Below are positions 51,521 to 61,411 of a stretch of 64,000 nt of DNA, in pieces; position 1 is the first letter of the stretch, and each line of letters begins with the position of its first letter. The stretch is from Aeromicrobium chenweiae. Lineage in GTDB: Bacteria; Actinomycetota; Actinomycetes; Propionibacteriales; Nocardioidaceae. Location: positions 1,674,001 to 1,738,000 of the forward strand of contig NZ_CP026952.1 in NCBI RefSeq assembly GCF_003065605.1. The letters run 5' to 3'. The position numbers were made by a program, and so were the translations under genes. A model generated the notes under the pieces. The model was not told where the DNA came from, did no database searches, and saw nothing but the letters and a program-made list of their open reading frames with translations.

Positions 51521-53094
51521 GCAAGCAGCTTTCGGATCGTGGCGAGTCCGGCCGGCACGTCGTGCAGGTGCAGCCGCAGGACCGGACGCCCGTGGTCGCG
51601 CAGCACGGCGGCGTCGCCGGCCGCCTGCGAGTCGATGAACGAGCCGAACGTGAAGTCGCGGCCCGCGATGGGCAGGTCCTCCTCCGGGGTGCCGGTGACC
51701 TGCAGGAACACGCCGTTGGGCGTGCCGCCCTTGTGGTACTGGCCCGTGGAGTGCAGGAACCGGGGACCCCAGCCGAACGTCACCGGACGCGCGAGGCGCT
51801 CCGCGGCGACCTCCCGGACCCCGGCGAAGTCGGCGTACTCGATGCGGTCCAGGTAGACCTGGATCGCGAGGTAGCCGTGGTCGAGGTCGATCTGGTCGAG
51901 CAGCGTCTGCACCGCCTCGGCGAGGGACGAGCCCGAGCCGTAGACGTCGATGCCGTCCTCGGAGAAGTCCGGGTCGGGCACGCTGCCGCTGCCGCTGAGC
52001 AGCTCACGGGCGGCCTTCTTGGCGCTCTCGACGTCCGGCTGGTCGAACGGGTCGATGCCGATGAGCCGGCCGGCCACGGCGACCGCGACCTCCCACAGGA
52101 GCATCTGCGCACCGAGGTCGCCCTCGAGGTTGGCCGCGAAGCCGGACTGGGCCTCGGGCGTCCCGTCGCCGCCGATCGTCACGAGGATCGAGTCGGCCGT
52201 GCTCGGGCTGAAGTTGGTCGCGTTCGCGAACGGGACGACGACCGGCAGGATGCCCTTGCCGAGCTTGCCGGTCGACTCCGCGACGAGCTGCTCGACCCAG
52301 TCGCCCACGCCGTGGCCGGTCTGGTCGGACAGGACGAGCTTGTCGACCTGGTGCGTGTTGGCGACACCGAGCATGACACCCAGGCGCAGGGCGGGGTTGT
52401 CGGCGCTGTCGGAGTACAGCAGCGACTCCTCGGCCTCGGCGCTGGCCAGCAGCTCGTCGATGTCGACGCCGGCCAGGCCGCTGGGGACCAGGCCGAACGC
52501 CGTGAGCGCCGAGTAGCGGCCGCCGACGTGCGGGTCCGCGCGGAAGACGCGGTAACCGGTCTCGGTCGCCTCCTTGTCCAACGGCGACCCCGGGTCGGTC
52601 ACGACGATGATGCGCTCCAGCGGGTCGATGCCGGCGTCCGTGAACGCCTGCTCGTACGCCCGGCGCTGGCTGTCGGTCTCGACAGTGCCGCCGGACTTGC
52701 TGGAGACGACCACGACGGTCCGCTCGAGGCGGTCGGCGATCGCGGACCGCACCATGTCGGGGTGCGACGAGTCGAGCACCGTCAGGTCGACGCCTGCGGT
52801 GTGGCAGATGACCTCCGGCGCTAGCGAGGATCCGCCCATGCCGCACAGGACGATGTGGTCGAGCCCTCGGCCGACGAGATCCTCACGCAGAGCGGCGATC
52901 TCGGCGACCAGGGGCCGCGACGACTCGGGGAGATGCGTCCAGCTGAGCCGGATGCTGGCCTCGGACTCCGCCTCAGGACCCCACAGCGTGGGGTCCTGGG
53001 CGTCGATCCGGGAGGCAACCCGATCGGCGATCGCGCTCTGCAGCGCGTCGTCGAACTCGGACTGCGACGGGACGGTGAGCGCGATCCCGATCAT
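51517..53094 (-). CDS. pgi: Glucose-6-phosphate isomerase
   Basis: 525 residues with two SIS sugar-isomerase halves: VLCGMGGSSLAPEV, VVVSSKSGGTVET, and the C-terminal STGQYHKGGTPNG with the conserved His and Lys. It interconverts glucose-6-phosphate and fructose-6-phosphate, linking glycolysis with this operon. It is preceded closely by tal (6 nt) and coupled to zwf. Confidence 0.93.
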   Translation of the reverse strand: MIGIALTVPSQSEFDDALQSAIADRVASRIDAQDPTLWGPEAESEASIRLSWTHLPESSRPLVAEIAALREDLVGRGLDHIVLCGMGGSSLAPEVICHTAGVDLTVLDSSHPDMVRSAIADRLERTVVVVSSKSGGTVETDSQRRAYEQAFTDAGIDPLERIIVVTDPGSPLDKEATETGYRVFRADPHVGGRYSALTAFGLVPSGLAGVDIDELLASAEAEESLLYSDSADNPALRLGVMLGVANTHQVDKLVLSDQTGHGVGDWVEQLVAESTGKLGKGILPVVVPFANATNFSPSTADSILVTIGGDGTPEAQSGFAANLEGDLGAQMLLWEVAVAVAGRLIGIDPFDQPDVESAKKAARELLSGSGSVPDPDFSEDGIDVYGSGSSLAEAVQTLLDQIDLDHGYLAIQVYLDRIEYADFAGVREVAAERLARPVTFGWGPRFLHSTGQYHKGGTPNGVFLQVTGTPEEDLPIAGRDFTFGSFIDSQAAGDAAVLRDHGRPVLRLHLHDVPAGLATIRKLLA

Positions 53095-53100
53095 TGGCGG

Positions 53101-54189
53101 TCAGGCCTTGTCGAGCTCGGCCGACACGGTTTCGAGGAGCTCGTCCCACGAGGCCTCGAACTTCTGCAGACCCTCGTCCTCGAGGATCCTGACGACCTCG
53201 TCGTACGAGATGCCCTCCCGCTCGAGGGCGGCGATCGCGTCGCGCGACTCCTCGTACGTGTTGTGCACCCGGTCGCCGATGATCTCGCCGTGGTCGGCGA
53301 CGGCGTCCAGCGTCTTCTCCGGCATCGTGTTGACGGTGCCGGCGACGACGAGCTCGGTCACGTAGAGCGTGTCGGGCAGGTTGGGGTCCTTGACGCCGGT
53401 CGACGCCCACAGCGGACGCTGCGGGTTGGCGCCCTTGGCCTCGAGGGCCTTGAAGCGGTCGGAGCCGAAGACCTCCTCGTACGCCTCGTACGCCAGACGT
53501 GCGTTGGCGAGTGCTGCCGTGCCACGCAGCGGGCTGTCCTCGGGCAGACGGCGGTCGACCTCGGTGTCGACGCGGCTGACGAAGAACGACGCGACCGAGT
53601 GGATCGTGGACAGGTCGCGGCCGGCGGCGTCCGCCTGCTCGAGACCCTCGAGGTACGCGTCCATGACGCCGCGGTAGCGCTGCAGCGAGAAGATGAGCGT
53701 CACGTTGACGCTGATGCCCTCGGCGATCGTCGCGGTGATCGCGGGCAGGCCCTCGAGCGTCGCGGGGATCTTGATCATCAGGTTGGGACGGCTGACCCGC
53801 TCCCAGAGACGGTGCGCGAGCTTGATCGTGCCCTCGGTGTCACGCGCGAGGTCGGGGTCGACCTCGAGCGAGACGCGTCCGTCGAGGCCGCCGGTGGCGT
53901 CGTAGACCGGCCGCATGATGTCGCAGCCGTTCTGGACGTCGGTGGTGGTGATCTCGAAGACGGTCGTGGCGATGTCTGCGCCGGACTCCTTGAGCTCCTT
54001 GACCTGCGGCTCGTACTTCTCGCCCTTGGCGAGTGCCGAGGCGAAGATCGACGGGTTCGTGGTCACGCCGACGACTCCGGACTCAGCGACGAGCTGTGCC
54101 AGGTTGCCGGACTCGATGCGTTCGCGGGACAGGTCGTCGAGCCATACAGAGACTCCGGCGTCGGCCAGGGCCTTGAGACGGTCGTTCAT
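53101..54189 (-). CDS. tal: Transaldolase
   Basis: 362 residues, as in the longer actinobacterial type. [12 protein letters not shown] and VTTNPSIF mark the N-terminus, and the Schiff-base Lys lies in [29 protein letters not shown] is also conserved. It transfers a dihydroxyacetone unit between sugar phosphates. It follows tkt after 23 nt with a GAAGGAGCAC element before the ATG. Confidence 0.95.
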   Translation of the reverse strand: MNDRLKALADAGVSVWLDDLSRERIESGNLAQLVAESGVVGVTTNPSIFASALAKGEKYEPQVKELKESGADIATTVFEITTTDVQNGCDIMRPVYDATGGLDGRVSLEVDPDLARDTEGTIKLAHRLWERVSRPNLMIKIPATLEGLPAITATIAEGISVNVTLIFSLQRYRGVMDAYLEGLEQADAAGRDLSTIHSVASFFVSRVDTEVDRRLPEDSPLRGTAALANARLAYEAYEEVFGSDRFKALEAKGANPQRPLWASTGVKDPNLPDTLYVTELVVAGTVNTMPEKTLDAVADHGEIIGDRVHNTYEESRDAIAALEREGISYDEVVRILEDEGLQKFEASWDELLETVSAELDKA

Positions 54190-54212
54190 GTGTGCTCCTT
54201 CGTGAGGAATTT

Positions 54213-56393
54213 TCAGTGCGCTCCGTGAGTGGGCGCGTCTGAGTTGTCACCCGGACCGACAGGTCCTGCCGGGCGGGCGTGGAACGGTGCAGTGGGCTCG
54301 CCCGCCGCGTCGGCGATCGAGTCCTTGGCGGCTGCGACGACGGCCTCGGCGGTGATGCCGAAGGCGTTGTACAGCGTCTTGTAGTCCGCGGAGGCGCCGT
54401 AGTGCTCGATGCTGACGATGCGGCCGGCGTCGCCGACCACGTCACGCCAACCGAGCGCCACGCCGGCCTCCACCGAGACGCGTGCGCGCGACGTCGGCGG
54501 GACCACCTGGTTGCGGTACGACTCGTCCTGCTGCTCGAACCACTCGCGGCTCGGCATGGACACGACGCGGGCGGAGATGCCCTCGTCGGCGAGCAGCTCG
54601 CGTGCCTTGACCGCAATCTGCACCTCCGAGCCGGTGCCGAAGAGGATCACGTCGGGCTCACCCTCGGTGTCGAGCAGGACGTAGGCGCCCTTGGACGTGT
54701 TGTCCGCGGTCGCGTAGCCGTCGGTGCCCCGGGGGTACGTCGGCAGGTTCTGCCGGCTCAGCGCGAGTGCCGACGGGCGGTCGATGTTGCCCATGATCGT
54801 GCGCCAGGCCTCGATGGTCTCGTTCGCGTCCGCGGGACGGATCACGTCGAGACCGGGGATGGCCCGGAGCGCGGAGAGGTGCTCGATCGGCTGGTGGGTC
54901 GGTCCGTCCTCGCCGAGGCCGATCGAGTCGTGCGTCCAGACGTAGGTGACGGGCAGCTCCTGCAGCGCCGCAAGACGGACCGAAGGCCGCATGTAGTCGC
55001 TGAACACGAGGAACGTGCCGCCGTACGGACGCGTGAGCCCGTGCTGGACCATGCCGTTCATGATGGCGCCCATCGCGTGCTCACGGATGCCGAAGTGCAG
55101 CACGCGGCCGTACTCGTCGCCCTGGAACTTCGCGGTGGCGTGCTCGGGCGGGATGAACGACGGCTCGCCCTTGGGCGTCGTGTTGTTCGAGCCGGCGAGG
55201 TCGGCCGAGCCGCCCCACAGCTCGGGGAGCATCGGAGCGGCGGCGCTCAGGAAGTCGCCGGAGGCCACACGGGTCGCGACGCCCTTCTCGCTGGCCTCGT
55301 AGACCGGGAGGTTCGCATCCCAGCCGTCGGGCAGCGCGTGCGTGGAGAGCCGGTCGAGGAGAGCCGCACCCTCCGGGGAGGCCTCGCGCCAGGCGTCGAA
55401 CGACTTCTGCCAGGCGGTGTGCGCCTCCTCGCCGCGGGTGCGGGCACCATGCGTGTGCTCGATGACGTCGTCGCCGACGATGAAGGTCTCGTCCGGGTCG
55501 AACCCGAGCAGCTCCTTGGTGGCCCGGATCTCGTCCTCGCCGAGGGCGGAGCCGTGGGAGCCGCCGGTGTTCTGCGCGGTCGGTGCCGGCCACGCGATGA
55601 TCGTGCGCAGCTGGATGAAGCTCGGACGGTCAGTGACGGCCTCAGCGGCCTGGTAGGCGTCCCAGAGAGCCTGGACGTTCTCCTCGTAGCCGGTGCCGCC
55701 GTTGGTCCAGTCGACGGTCTGGACGTGCCAGCCGTACGCCGCGTAGCGGGCGGCGACGTCCTCGGTGAAGGCGATGTTGGTGTCGTCCTCGATCGAGATC
55801 CGGTTGTCGTCCCACAGGAGCGTGAGGTTGCCGAGCTTCTGGTGGCCCGCGAGCGACGAGGCCTCTGCCGAGACACCCTCCTGCAGGTCGCCGTCGGAGG
55901 CGATGACGTAGACGCGGTGGTCGAAGGGGCTCTCGCCGGCGGCGGTGCTCGGGTCGAGCAGGCCGCGCTCGCGACGGGCAGCCATGGCCATGCCCACGCT
56001 GTTGGCGACGCCCTGGCCCAGCGGGCCGGTCGTCACCTCGACGCCCGGGGTGTGGCGGTACTCGGGGTGGCCCGGCGTCTGGCTGCCCCACGTGCGCAGG
56101 CTCTTGAGGTCGTCGAGCGTCATCGGGTAGCCGGCGAGGAAGAGCTGGATGTACTGCGTCAGGCTCGAGTGACCTGCCGACAGGATGAAGCGGTCACGGC
56201 CGACCCAGTCCGGGTCGCTCGGGTCGTGACGCATGATCTTCTGGTAGAGCAGGTAGGCGGCCGGCGCGAGGCTCATGGCCGTGCCGGGGTGGCCGTTGCC
56301 AACCTTCTGCACGGCGTCGGCGGCCAGCAGACGGACCGTGTCCACTGCCTTCTTGTCGATCTCGGTCCACTCCAGCGAGGTGGTTCCAGACAC
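54213..56393 (-). CDS. tkt: Transketolase
   Basis: 726 residues from GTG 56393, supported by AGGAG 8-9 nt upstream; the open frame reaches back to 56561 but that part overlaps the divergent ctaB promoter. [20 protein letters not shown] (His), the ThDP motif [13 protein letters not shown] to WDDNRISI, and [20 protein letters not shown] are all intact. It swaps two-carbon units in the non-oxidative pentose phosphate pathway and heads the operon. Confidence 0.96.
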   Translation of the reverse strand: MSGTTSLEWTEIDKKAVDTVRLLAADAVQKVGNGHPGTAMSLAPAAYLLYQKIMRHDPSDPDWVGRDRFILSAGHSSLTQYIQLFLAGYPMTLDDLKSLRTWGSQTPGHPEYRHTPGVEVTTGPLGQGVANSVGMAMAARRERGLLDPSTAAGESPFDHRVYVIASDGDLQEGVSAEASSLAGHQKLGNLTLLWDDNRISIEDDTNIAFTEDVAARYAAYGWHVQTVDWTNGGTGYEENVQALWDAYQAAEAVTDRPSFIQLRTIIAWPAPTAQNTGGSHGSALGEDEIRATKELLGFDPDETFIVGDDVIEHTHGARTRGEEAHTAWQKSFDAWREASPEGAALLDRLSTHALPDGWDANLPVYEASEKGVATRVASGDFLSAAAPMLPELWGGSADLAGSNNTTPKGEPSFIPPEHATAKFQGDEYGRVLHFGIREHAMGAIMNGMVQHGLTRPYGGTFLVFSDYMRPSVRLAALQELPVTYVWTHDSIGLGEDGPTHQPIEHLSALRAIPGLDVIRPADANETIEAWRTIMGNIDRPSALALSRQNLPTYPRGTDGYATADNTSKGAYVLLDTEGEPDVILFGTGSEVQIAVKARELLADEGISARVVSMPSREWFEQQDESYRNQVVPPTSRARVSVEAGVALGWRDVVGDAGRIVSIEHYGASADYKTLYNAFGITAEAVVAAAKDSIADAAGEPTAPFHARPAGPVGPGDNSDAPTHGAH

Positions 56394-56474
56394 AGCGATA
56401 GCTCCTGATCGTGGTTCGTGGGGCGTGGAATTACTGCGGTCGAAGGCAGTCACAGTGAGCGTACCCGCGTCCCT

Positions 56475-56480
56475 TAGACT
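56475..56480 (+). promoter_or_regulatory. -10 box of ctaB
   Basis: TAGACT, 7 nt before the GTG at 56488. It favours this start over the ATG two codons upstream. Confidence 0.5.
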
Positions 56481-56487
56481 GATGCAC

Positions 56488-57423
56488 GTGACTGCCGTAG
56501 ATGTGAACTCAGCCAACCGTGCTGGCATTCCCACATCGCCTGGGTTCCGTGACGTCGTCAAGGGCTACGTCGCGCTGACCAAGCCCCGCATCATCGAGCT
56601 CCTCCTGCTCACCACCGTCCCGGTGATGTTCCTGGCCGAGCAGGGCGTGCCCTCGCTGTGGCTGGTCATCGCGACCTTCTGCGGCGGTGCGCTGTCCGCG
56701 GGCAGCGCCAACGCGCTGAACTGCGTCGTCGATGCCGATGTCGACCAGCTGATGCGCCGCACCTCGCGTCGTCCGCTGGCCCGTCACCAGATCCCGACCC
56801 GGAACGCGCTGATCTTCGGCCTGGTCCTCGGCGTCGTCTCGACCGCGATGCTCGGCTTCTGGGTCAACTGGCTCTCCGCCGGCCTGGCCCTGGCCGCCAA
56901 CGTCTTCTACGTCGTGGGCTACACGATGATCCTCAAGCGCCGCACGAGCCAGAACATCGTGTGGGGCGGGGCCGCGGGCTGTTTCCCGGCCGTCATCGGC
57001 TGGACGGCCGTGACGAACGAGCTGGCCCTCGCGCCGTTCGTGCTGTTCCTCGTCATCTTCTTCTGGACGCCGCCGCACTTCTGGTCTCTCGCGATGCGGT
57101 ACCGCGAGGACTACGCCGCGGCCAGCATCCCGATGCTGCCGTCGGTCGTCGGATCGGCGGAGGTCGCCCGGCAGATCGTCATCTACACGTGGGTCATGGT
57201 CGGCACCTCCCTGCTGCTGTGGCCGCTGGCGACGGGCTGGTTCTACCCGGCCGTCGCGATCGTGCTGGGCATCGTCTTCCTGGTCGAGGCGTACGACCTG
57301 AAGTCCCGCGCCCAGGACACCGAGGACCTCTCGGTCATCAAGCCCATGCGCCTGTTCCACTTCAGCAACGCCTACCTGGCCCTGCTGTTCGTCGCCGCCG
57401 CGGTCGACCCCTTCCTGCGCTAG
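56488..57423 (+). CDS. ctaB: Protoheme IX farnesyltransferase
   Basis: 311 residues, UbiA superfamily, with about nine membrane helices. The prenyl-diphosphate Asp motif is [20 protein letters not shown], and the second is [17 protein letters not shown]. It converts heme B to heme O for cytochrome c oxidase. It is divergent from tkt, an arrangement common in actinobacteria. Frames entering from upstream are antisense to tkt. Confidence 0.95.
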   Translation: MTAVDVNSANRAGIPTSPGFRDVVKGYVALTKPRIIELLLLTTVPVMFLAEQGVPSLWLVIATFCGGALSAGSANALNCVVDADVDQLMRRTSRRPLARHQIPTRNALIFGLVLGVVSTAMLGFWVNWLSAGLALAANVFYVVGYTMILKRRTSQNIVWGGAAGCFPAVIGWTAVTNELALAPFVLFLVIFFWTPPHFWSLAMRYREDYAAASIPMLPSVVGSAEVARQIVIYTWVMVGTSLLLWPLATGWFYPAVAIVLGIVFLVEAYDLKSRAQDTEDLSVIKPMRLFHFSNAYLALLFVAAAVDPFLR

Positions 57424-57433
57424 GTCGCTGCGG

Positions 57434-58924
57434 GTGATCCGGCAGCTGACGCCCGATGACTGGGCGGACTGGCGTCACCTGCGAGGTCGCTCGCTGAGCG
57501 AGGACCGTGCGGCGTTCTCGGCCTCCACCACGATGTGGACCGGGGACGACGACACCGAGGAGCGATGGCGGGCGCGCGTCGCCGACGGGCCCTGCTTCGT
57601 GGCGTACGAGGACGGGCGCCCCGTCGGCATGGTCGCCGGTCAGCTGAGCGGGGAGACGGCCTCGCTGACCTCGATGTGGGTCGCCCCGGAGGCACGTGGC
57701 CGCGGTGTGGGCGCGCAGCTGGTCGCGGCCGTGGTGCGCTGGGCGGCCGGCCGGGAGCTGGTGCTGCGGGTCATCGACGGCAACACCGCGGCGATCACGG
57801 CGTACGAGGCGGCCGGGTTCGTCCTGCAGGACGGCGTCGACGAGGAGGGCTGCCGGCGGATGGTGCGCCGTAGGCTGCCGTACCGGCTCGTGCAGCGTCC
57901 GGCCGCGCGCGCGACGGCGTCCTGGCTGCGCCGGGCCCGGACCGTTGGGCTGCGGGGGGTGCTCGGCGACCTCAACCGCGCGGGGCGTCATGCCAGGGTC
58001 CCCGCCGAGGCCGCGGCGTACGGGATGGCCTGGCAGCGCGGCGACGAGGACACCCTGCGGTGGTTCCCGCAGGGCATCACCACGTCGGCCGACGCGTACG
58101 GCCCGGAGCCGAGCGGCGGCACGTACGAGGGGCACGACGTGGTCCTGGCCAGCTGGTACGGGCACGGACGGGTCGGGCGCCGGCTCGGAGCCCGGATCTC
58201 GGTGATCGACTGGCACGACGACGAGCCGCCCCGCTACCGCCACGTGCTGCTCGTCGAGCCGCACGGCCGGTGGCCGTTCCACCGCCTGCGCCGCGTGAAG
58301 GTCCACGCCGGCGGCATCGTCTGGTACGGGCGTCACCTGTTCGTCGCCGGCAGCTCGGCGGGCGTGCGGGTCTTCCGGCTCGACGACGTCGTGCGCGTGC
58401 GCAACCGGCTGCGCACCGGCGGCTACCGCTACGTCCTGCCCCAGCTCACTTCCTACGCCGCGGAGCACGACGCGGACGGCACCCGCATGACGTACTCGTT
58501 CATGTCCCTCGACCGTGGCGGCGTCGGGGACGACCACCTGGTGGCGGGGGAGTACGGCCGCAAGGGCGGGAGCCACCGCCTGATCAGCTACGCGATCGAC
58601 GGCGACACCGGCCTGCTCCGCAGCGACGGCCAGGGCCGCGCGGTGCCCACCGACCTGCACGACCGGCAGGTCGTCCGGATGCAGGGCGCGGTCGTCGCGG
58701 ACGGTCGCTGGGTCGTGACGTCGAGCAACGGCGAGGGTCTGCCCGGCGATCTGTGGGTGGGCTCGCCGGGCCGGTTCACCCGGCACCGCGGCGTCCTGCC
58801 GACGGGACCGGAGGACATCACCTGGTTGCCGCAGCGCCGCCAGCTGTGGTCGCTGACCGAGTGGCCGGGGCGCCGCTGGGTGTACGCGATCGATGCCGAC
58901 CGCTGGTTCGCGCTCAGGCGGTGA
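57434..58924 (+). CDS. GNAT acetyltransferase fused to a conserved C-terminal domain of unknown function
   Basis: 496 residues in one uninterrupted frame. Residues 1 to ~155 are a GNAT domain: SLTSMWVAPEARGRGVGAQL is the acetyl-CoA motif A, followed by NTAAITAYEAAGFVLQDG. Residues ~185-496 resemble a separate actinobacterial family seen as stand-alone, often secreted, proteins: LRWFPQGITTSADAYG, VVLASWYG, YRHVLLVEPHG, VKVHAGGIVWYG, LTSYAAEHDADG and a C-terminal QLWSLTEWPG. The fusion is unusual. The GTG start lies 10 nt after ctaB. The frame overlaps the convergent gene by 11 nt. Confidence 0.75.
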   Translation: MIRQLTPDDWADWRHLRGRSLSEDRAAFSASTTMWTGDDDTEERWRARVADGPCFVAYEDGRPVGMVAGQLSGETASLTSMWVAPEARGRGVGAQLVAAVVRWAAGRELVLRVIDGNTAAITAYEAAGFVLQDGVDEEGCRRMVRRRLPYRLVQRPAARATASWLRRARTVGLRGVLGDLNRAGRHARVPAEAAAYGMAWQRGDEDTLRWFPQGITTSADAYGPEPSGGTYEGHDVVLASWYGHGRVGRRLGARISVIDWHDDEPPRYRHVLLVEPHGRWPFHRLRRVKVHAGGIVWYGRHLFVAGSSAGVRVFRLDDVVRVRNRLRTGGYRYVLPQLTSYAAEHDADGTRMTYSFMSLDRGGVGDDHLVAGEYGRKGGSHRLISYAIDGDTGLLRSDGQGRAVPTDLHDRQVVRMQGAVVADGRWVVTSSNGEGLPGDLWVGSPGRFTRHRGVLPTGPEDITWLPQRRQLWSLTEWPGRRWVYAIDADRWFALRR

Positions 58925-59591
58925 GGCGCCAGCCCGCGACGTCGATCAGGAAGTGCGAGAGCACGAGTGCGCCGAGGTAGAACGTGGACACCGCGAGCGC
59001 CGCCGCCACGCGGTGGACGAGATCGAGGCGGCGGGTGGCCCGGAAAGCCACCGCGGTCGCCCAACCCAGCGCGGCCTCGGCCGGCAGCACGTACACCGCC
59101 ACGCCCGCCACCCGGTGAGTGTCGCCGGTGGGCTCCCAGAGGCCGAGGCCCGGCGCGGCCAGCTCGGCGCCGAAGAAGATCGCGGTGGCCAGCACTGCGG
59201 CGAGAGCGGGTCGACCTCCGCTCAGGGCGACCGCCGCGAACAGGGGTGCCACCCACATGCCGGCCATTGCCACCGGGATGACGTCGTCGACGCGCAGCCC
59301 GCCGGTGTCGGGGAAGCGCAGCGTGCCGATCAGGTCGGCCAGCACCCAGTCGGGCAGCAGCTGGAACACCGAGACCGCCACGAGGAACGAGGCGAGCGCC
59401 TCGAGTTCGCGGGCACCCGCGCGCCGGCACGCGGCCCGCAGAGCGAGCACGTAGGCGACGACCGTGGCGAGGACGCCCCAGCCCTTCGCGGGGGCGTCCA
59501 GCGAGAGCACGAGAGCGCCGGCGACGGCGAGGGCGACGTGGACACCCAGGACCGGCGCGAGGCTGGACCGGGACGCGGTGAGGGTGGGCAC
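58914..59591 (-). CDS. Hypothetical polytopic membrane protein
   Basis: 225 residues, with about six to seven hydrophobic segments (VLGVHVALAVAGALVLSL, VLATVVAYVLALRAA, LASFLVAVSVFQLLPDWVL, VAMAGMWVAPLFAAVALSG, AVLATAIFFGAELA, VAVYVLPAEAALGWATAV, ALAVSTFYLGALVLSHF). Conserved polar residues lie near helix ends (LPDW, TGDTHR, SHFLID). I cannot assign a named family with certainty. It overlaps the preceding convergent gene at their 3' ends. Confidence 0.75.
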   Translation of the reverse strand: MPTLTASRSSLAPVLGVHVALAVAGALVLSLDAPAKGWGVLATVVAYVLALRAACRRAGARELEALASFLVAVSVFQLLPDWVLADLIGTLRFPDTGGLRVDDVIPVAMAGMWVAPLFAAVALSGGRPALAAVLATAIFFGAELAAPGLGLWEPTGDTHRVAGVAVYVLPAEAALGWATAVAFRATRRLDLVHRVAAALAVSTFYLGALVLSHFLIDVAGWRLTA

Positions 59592-59598
59592 AGACGAA

Positions 59599-59604
59599 AC
59601 CGTA
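59599..59604 (-). promoter_or_regulatory. -10 box of membrane protein gene
   Basis: TACGGT on the minus strand, 7 nt before the GTG at 59591. Confidence 0.45.
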
Positions 59605-59691
59605 GGTGGTCAGCGTGTCAGCCCGGGAGGCTGACCGTCGGTTCGGGCACGATGGGCGTCCCAACGATGAGCACTGCACCGAGGAGACAAC

Positions 59692-60054
59692 ATGAGCGTG
59701 GACCCGACCGGCAACGACCTGAAGCGCTACCTCGCCGAGGACGAGGGTGGCCCGGTCGTGATGCTGAACCTCCTACGGTTCGCGCCCGACGGTCGCCCGT
59801 CCTACGACCAGTACGCCCGCGACATCGGCCCGCACCTGAAAAAGGTCGGAGCGCGCGTGGTCTACATCGGGGACACCTCGACCGCGCTGGTCGCGCCGGA
59901 CGGCTTCGACTGGGACGCGGTGCTGCTCGTGGAGTACCCGAGCCGGGCCGCGTTCAGCGCGATGGTCGCCGACCCGGACTACCAGACCATCACCCACCTG
60001 CGCACCGAGGCACTGTCCGAGGCGGTCCTGCAGGCCACGACCCCGCGGCGCTGA
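59692..60054 (+). CDS. DUF1330 domain protein
   Basis: 120 residues. GGPVVMLNLLRFAPDGRPSY opens a ferredoxin-like (dimeric alpha/beta barrel) fold, with VLLVEYPSRAAFSAMV and DPDYQTITHLRTEAL typical of DUF1330. The biochemical role of the family is unknown. A GAGGAGA ribosome binding site lies 5-6 nt before the ATG, so this gene has a leader. It converges with the HNH nuclease gene 4 nt away. Confidence 0.83.
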   Translation: MSVDPTGNDLKRYLAEDEGGPVVMLNLLRFAPDGRPSYDQYARDIGPHLKKVGARVVYIGDTSTALVAPDGFDWDAVLLVEYPSRAAFSAMVADPDYQTITHLRTEALSEAVLQATTPRR

Positions 60055-60058
60055 CCGC

Positions 60059-61234
60059 TCAGGCGGCGACGTACTCCATCTCGACGGCGGGTGTCGGCGG
60101 GTAGAGCTCGATGACGATCAGCTCGGCTGGTGGGCTGGTGGACCAGTGGAGCAGGCCGTGGCCTTTGAGGTTGTGGTGTCTTCGGCACAACGGTCCCATG
60201 TTGTCGCCGGTAGTCCGGCCAACCGGGTGAGGTGTGCGGTGGTCGAGGTCGCACCGGTCTGCCGGGACCATGCAGCCGGGTGCTTGGCAGACCCCGTGGA
60301 GGAACTGCAACGCGACAGCCAGGGTGTCGGGGGCGAATCGGCCGACGTACTCGTGGGCCAGGACGTCGTCGCTGACCGGGTCGACGATGATGCGATGCCA
60401 GAAGCTGCCACCGGTGGCGACCACGTCGCCGACCCACCGGGCCGGGACGGCCCAGCATCCGTCCGTGGACTCGGCGAACCCGGGCACCGCGCCGGCAAGC
60501 ACGTCGGCACCGACGGTGACGGCGATGTTCGCGTCAATTGCCGAGGTGGCGGGGTCGGAATCGGTGCACCAGGCGACCAGCAGGTCCGCCTCACGCTGGG
60601 CCACCGTGCAGTCGTCATCGGGGTCCGGGGCCTTGCGGGCTTCCTTGCGCAGCCGGGCCTCAATGGCGGCTGCCTCGTGGGAGGGAAGGTAGGCGTTCAG
60701 CCACGACATCGAGTCATCCCCATGAGCCACGGCCACGTGCCGGCCGGCCCGTGCGGCGTCGGCTCGTTCGACGGCCAGGTCGGCCTCGACCCGCTGCACG
60801 AACCGCCGCAACCACTGCCTCAGCTCGGTGCCCGTGTGGTCGGCCGCGTAGCTGAGCACCCGGCTGTCGAGCCGGGCCACGGACTCCTCCCGGTGCAGCT
60901 TCTCGATCGTCGCGCTGATGTCACGCACCCGGGAGAAGTCCAGCAGGCCGTCGACGAACGCCTCCCATACCTGCGGTGTCTTCTCGCGGACACGGTCGGC
61001 GATCGACAGCCTCAGCTGGATCTGCGCCTCGGACATCCCCGTGGCCTCGCCGATGGTCAACGCAATCGCGGATCGTTCGATCTTGCGCCGCAACGACGAG
61101 TCGATCAACGCGGTACGAGCCATCTCCGCGTCGCGGTAGTCGACCATCGCCTGGATAGTGTGCGCCTCGGCTCGGGCCTGCCACCGCACGACGTCGGACA
61201 GTTCCTCTGTCGTCGGTGCTGTGATGGTGGCCAT
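60059..61234 (-). CDS. DUF222 / HNH endonuclease domain protein
   Basis: 391 residues of the actinobacterial 13E12-repeat type. The N-terminal DUF222 helical region (QAMVDYRDAEMA, EATGMSEAQIQLRLSIADRV) is followed by a C-terminal HNH nuclease with zinc Cys pairs (CQAPGC, PLCRRHH) and the core CDLDHRTPHPVG, then DNMGPLC. These are multicopy, often mobile-associated genes; the target is unknown. TAGGTT lies 6 nt before the ATG. Confidence 0.88.
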   Translation of the reverse strand: MATITAPTTEELSDVVRWQARAEAHTIQAMVDYRDAEMARTALIDSSLRRKIERSAIALTIGEATGMSEAQIQLRLSIADRVREKTPQVWEAFVDGLLDFSRVRDISATIEKLHREESVARLDSRVLSYAADHTGTELRQWLRRFVQRVEADLAVERADAARAGRHVAVAHGDDSMSWLNAYLPSHEAAAIEARLRKEARKAPDPDDDCTVAQREADLLVAWCTDSDPATSAIDANIAVTVGADVLAGAVPGFAESTDGCWAVPARWVGDVVATGGSFWHRIIVDPVSDDVLAHEYVGRFAPDTLAVALQFLHGVCQAPGCMVPADRCDLDHRTPHPVGRTTGDNMGPLCRRHHNLKGHGLLHWSTSPPAELIVIELYPPTPAVEMEYVAA

Positions 61235-61411
61235 ACCTCAAACCTAGAGGACGCCACCGACACTTTTTCTGCCGCAACCGCAGCCCATATGAACATTCTT
61301 TTCGCGCGGACTAAGCGGCATGAAGCCAGGACGCTGACCACTGGCCAGGAGCCGCCGAGCAATTCATTCGCGGGGGAATGACGTTGTCGACGTGCTCGGG
61401 ACGTGTGAGTC
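61235..61411. other. Intergenic, mixed composition
   Basis: About 177 nt with moderately lower GC (including a TTTTT run near 61264). It carries the promoter of the HNH gene at its left end. No further gene was recognised. Confidence 0.35.
61241..61246 (-). promoter_or_regulatory. -10 box of HNH gene
   Basis: TAGGTT on the minus strand, 6 nt before the ATG at 61234. Confidence 0.5.

Noticed and set aside
61234..61411. tRNA or small RNA gene in the HNH/acyl-CoA ligase gap
   Set aside because: No cloverleaf or family structure could be drawn by eye.
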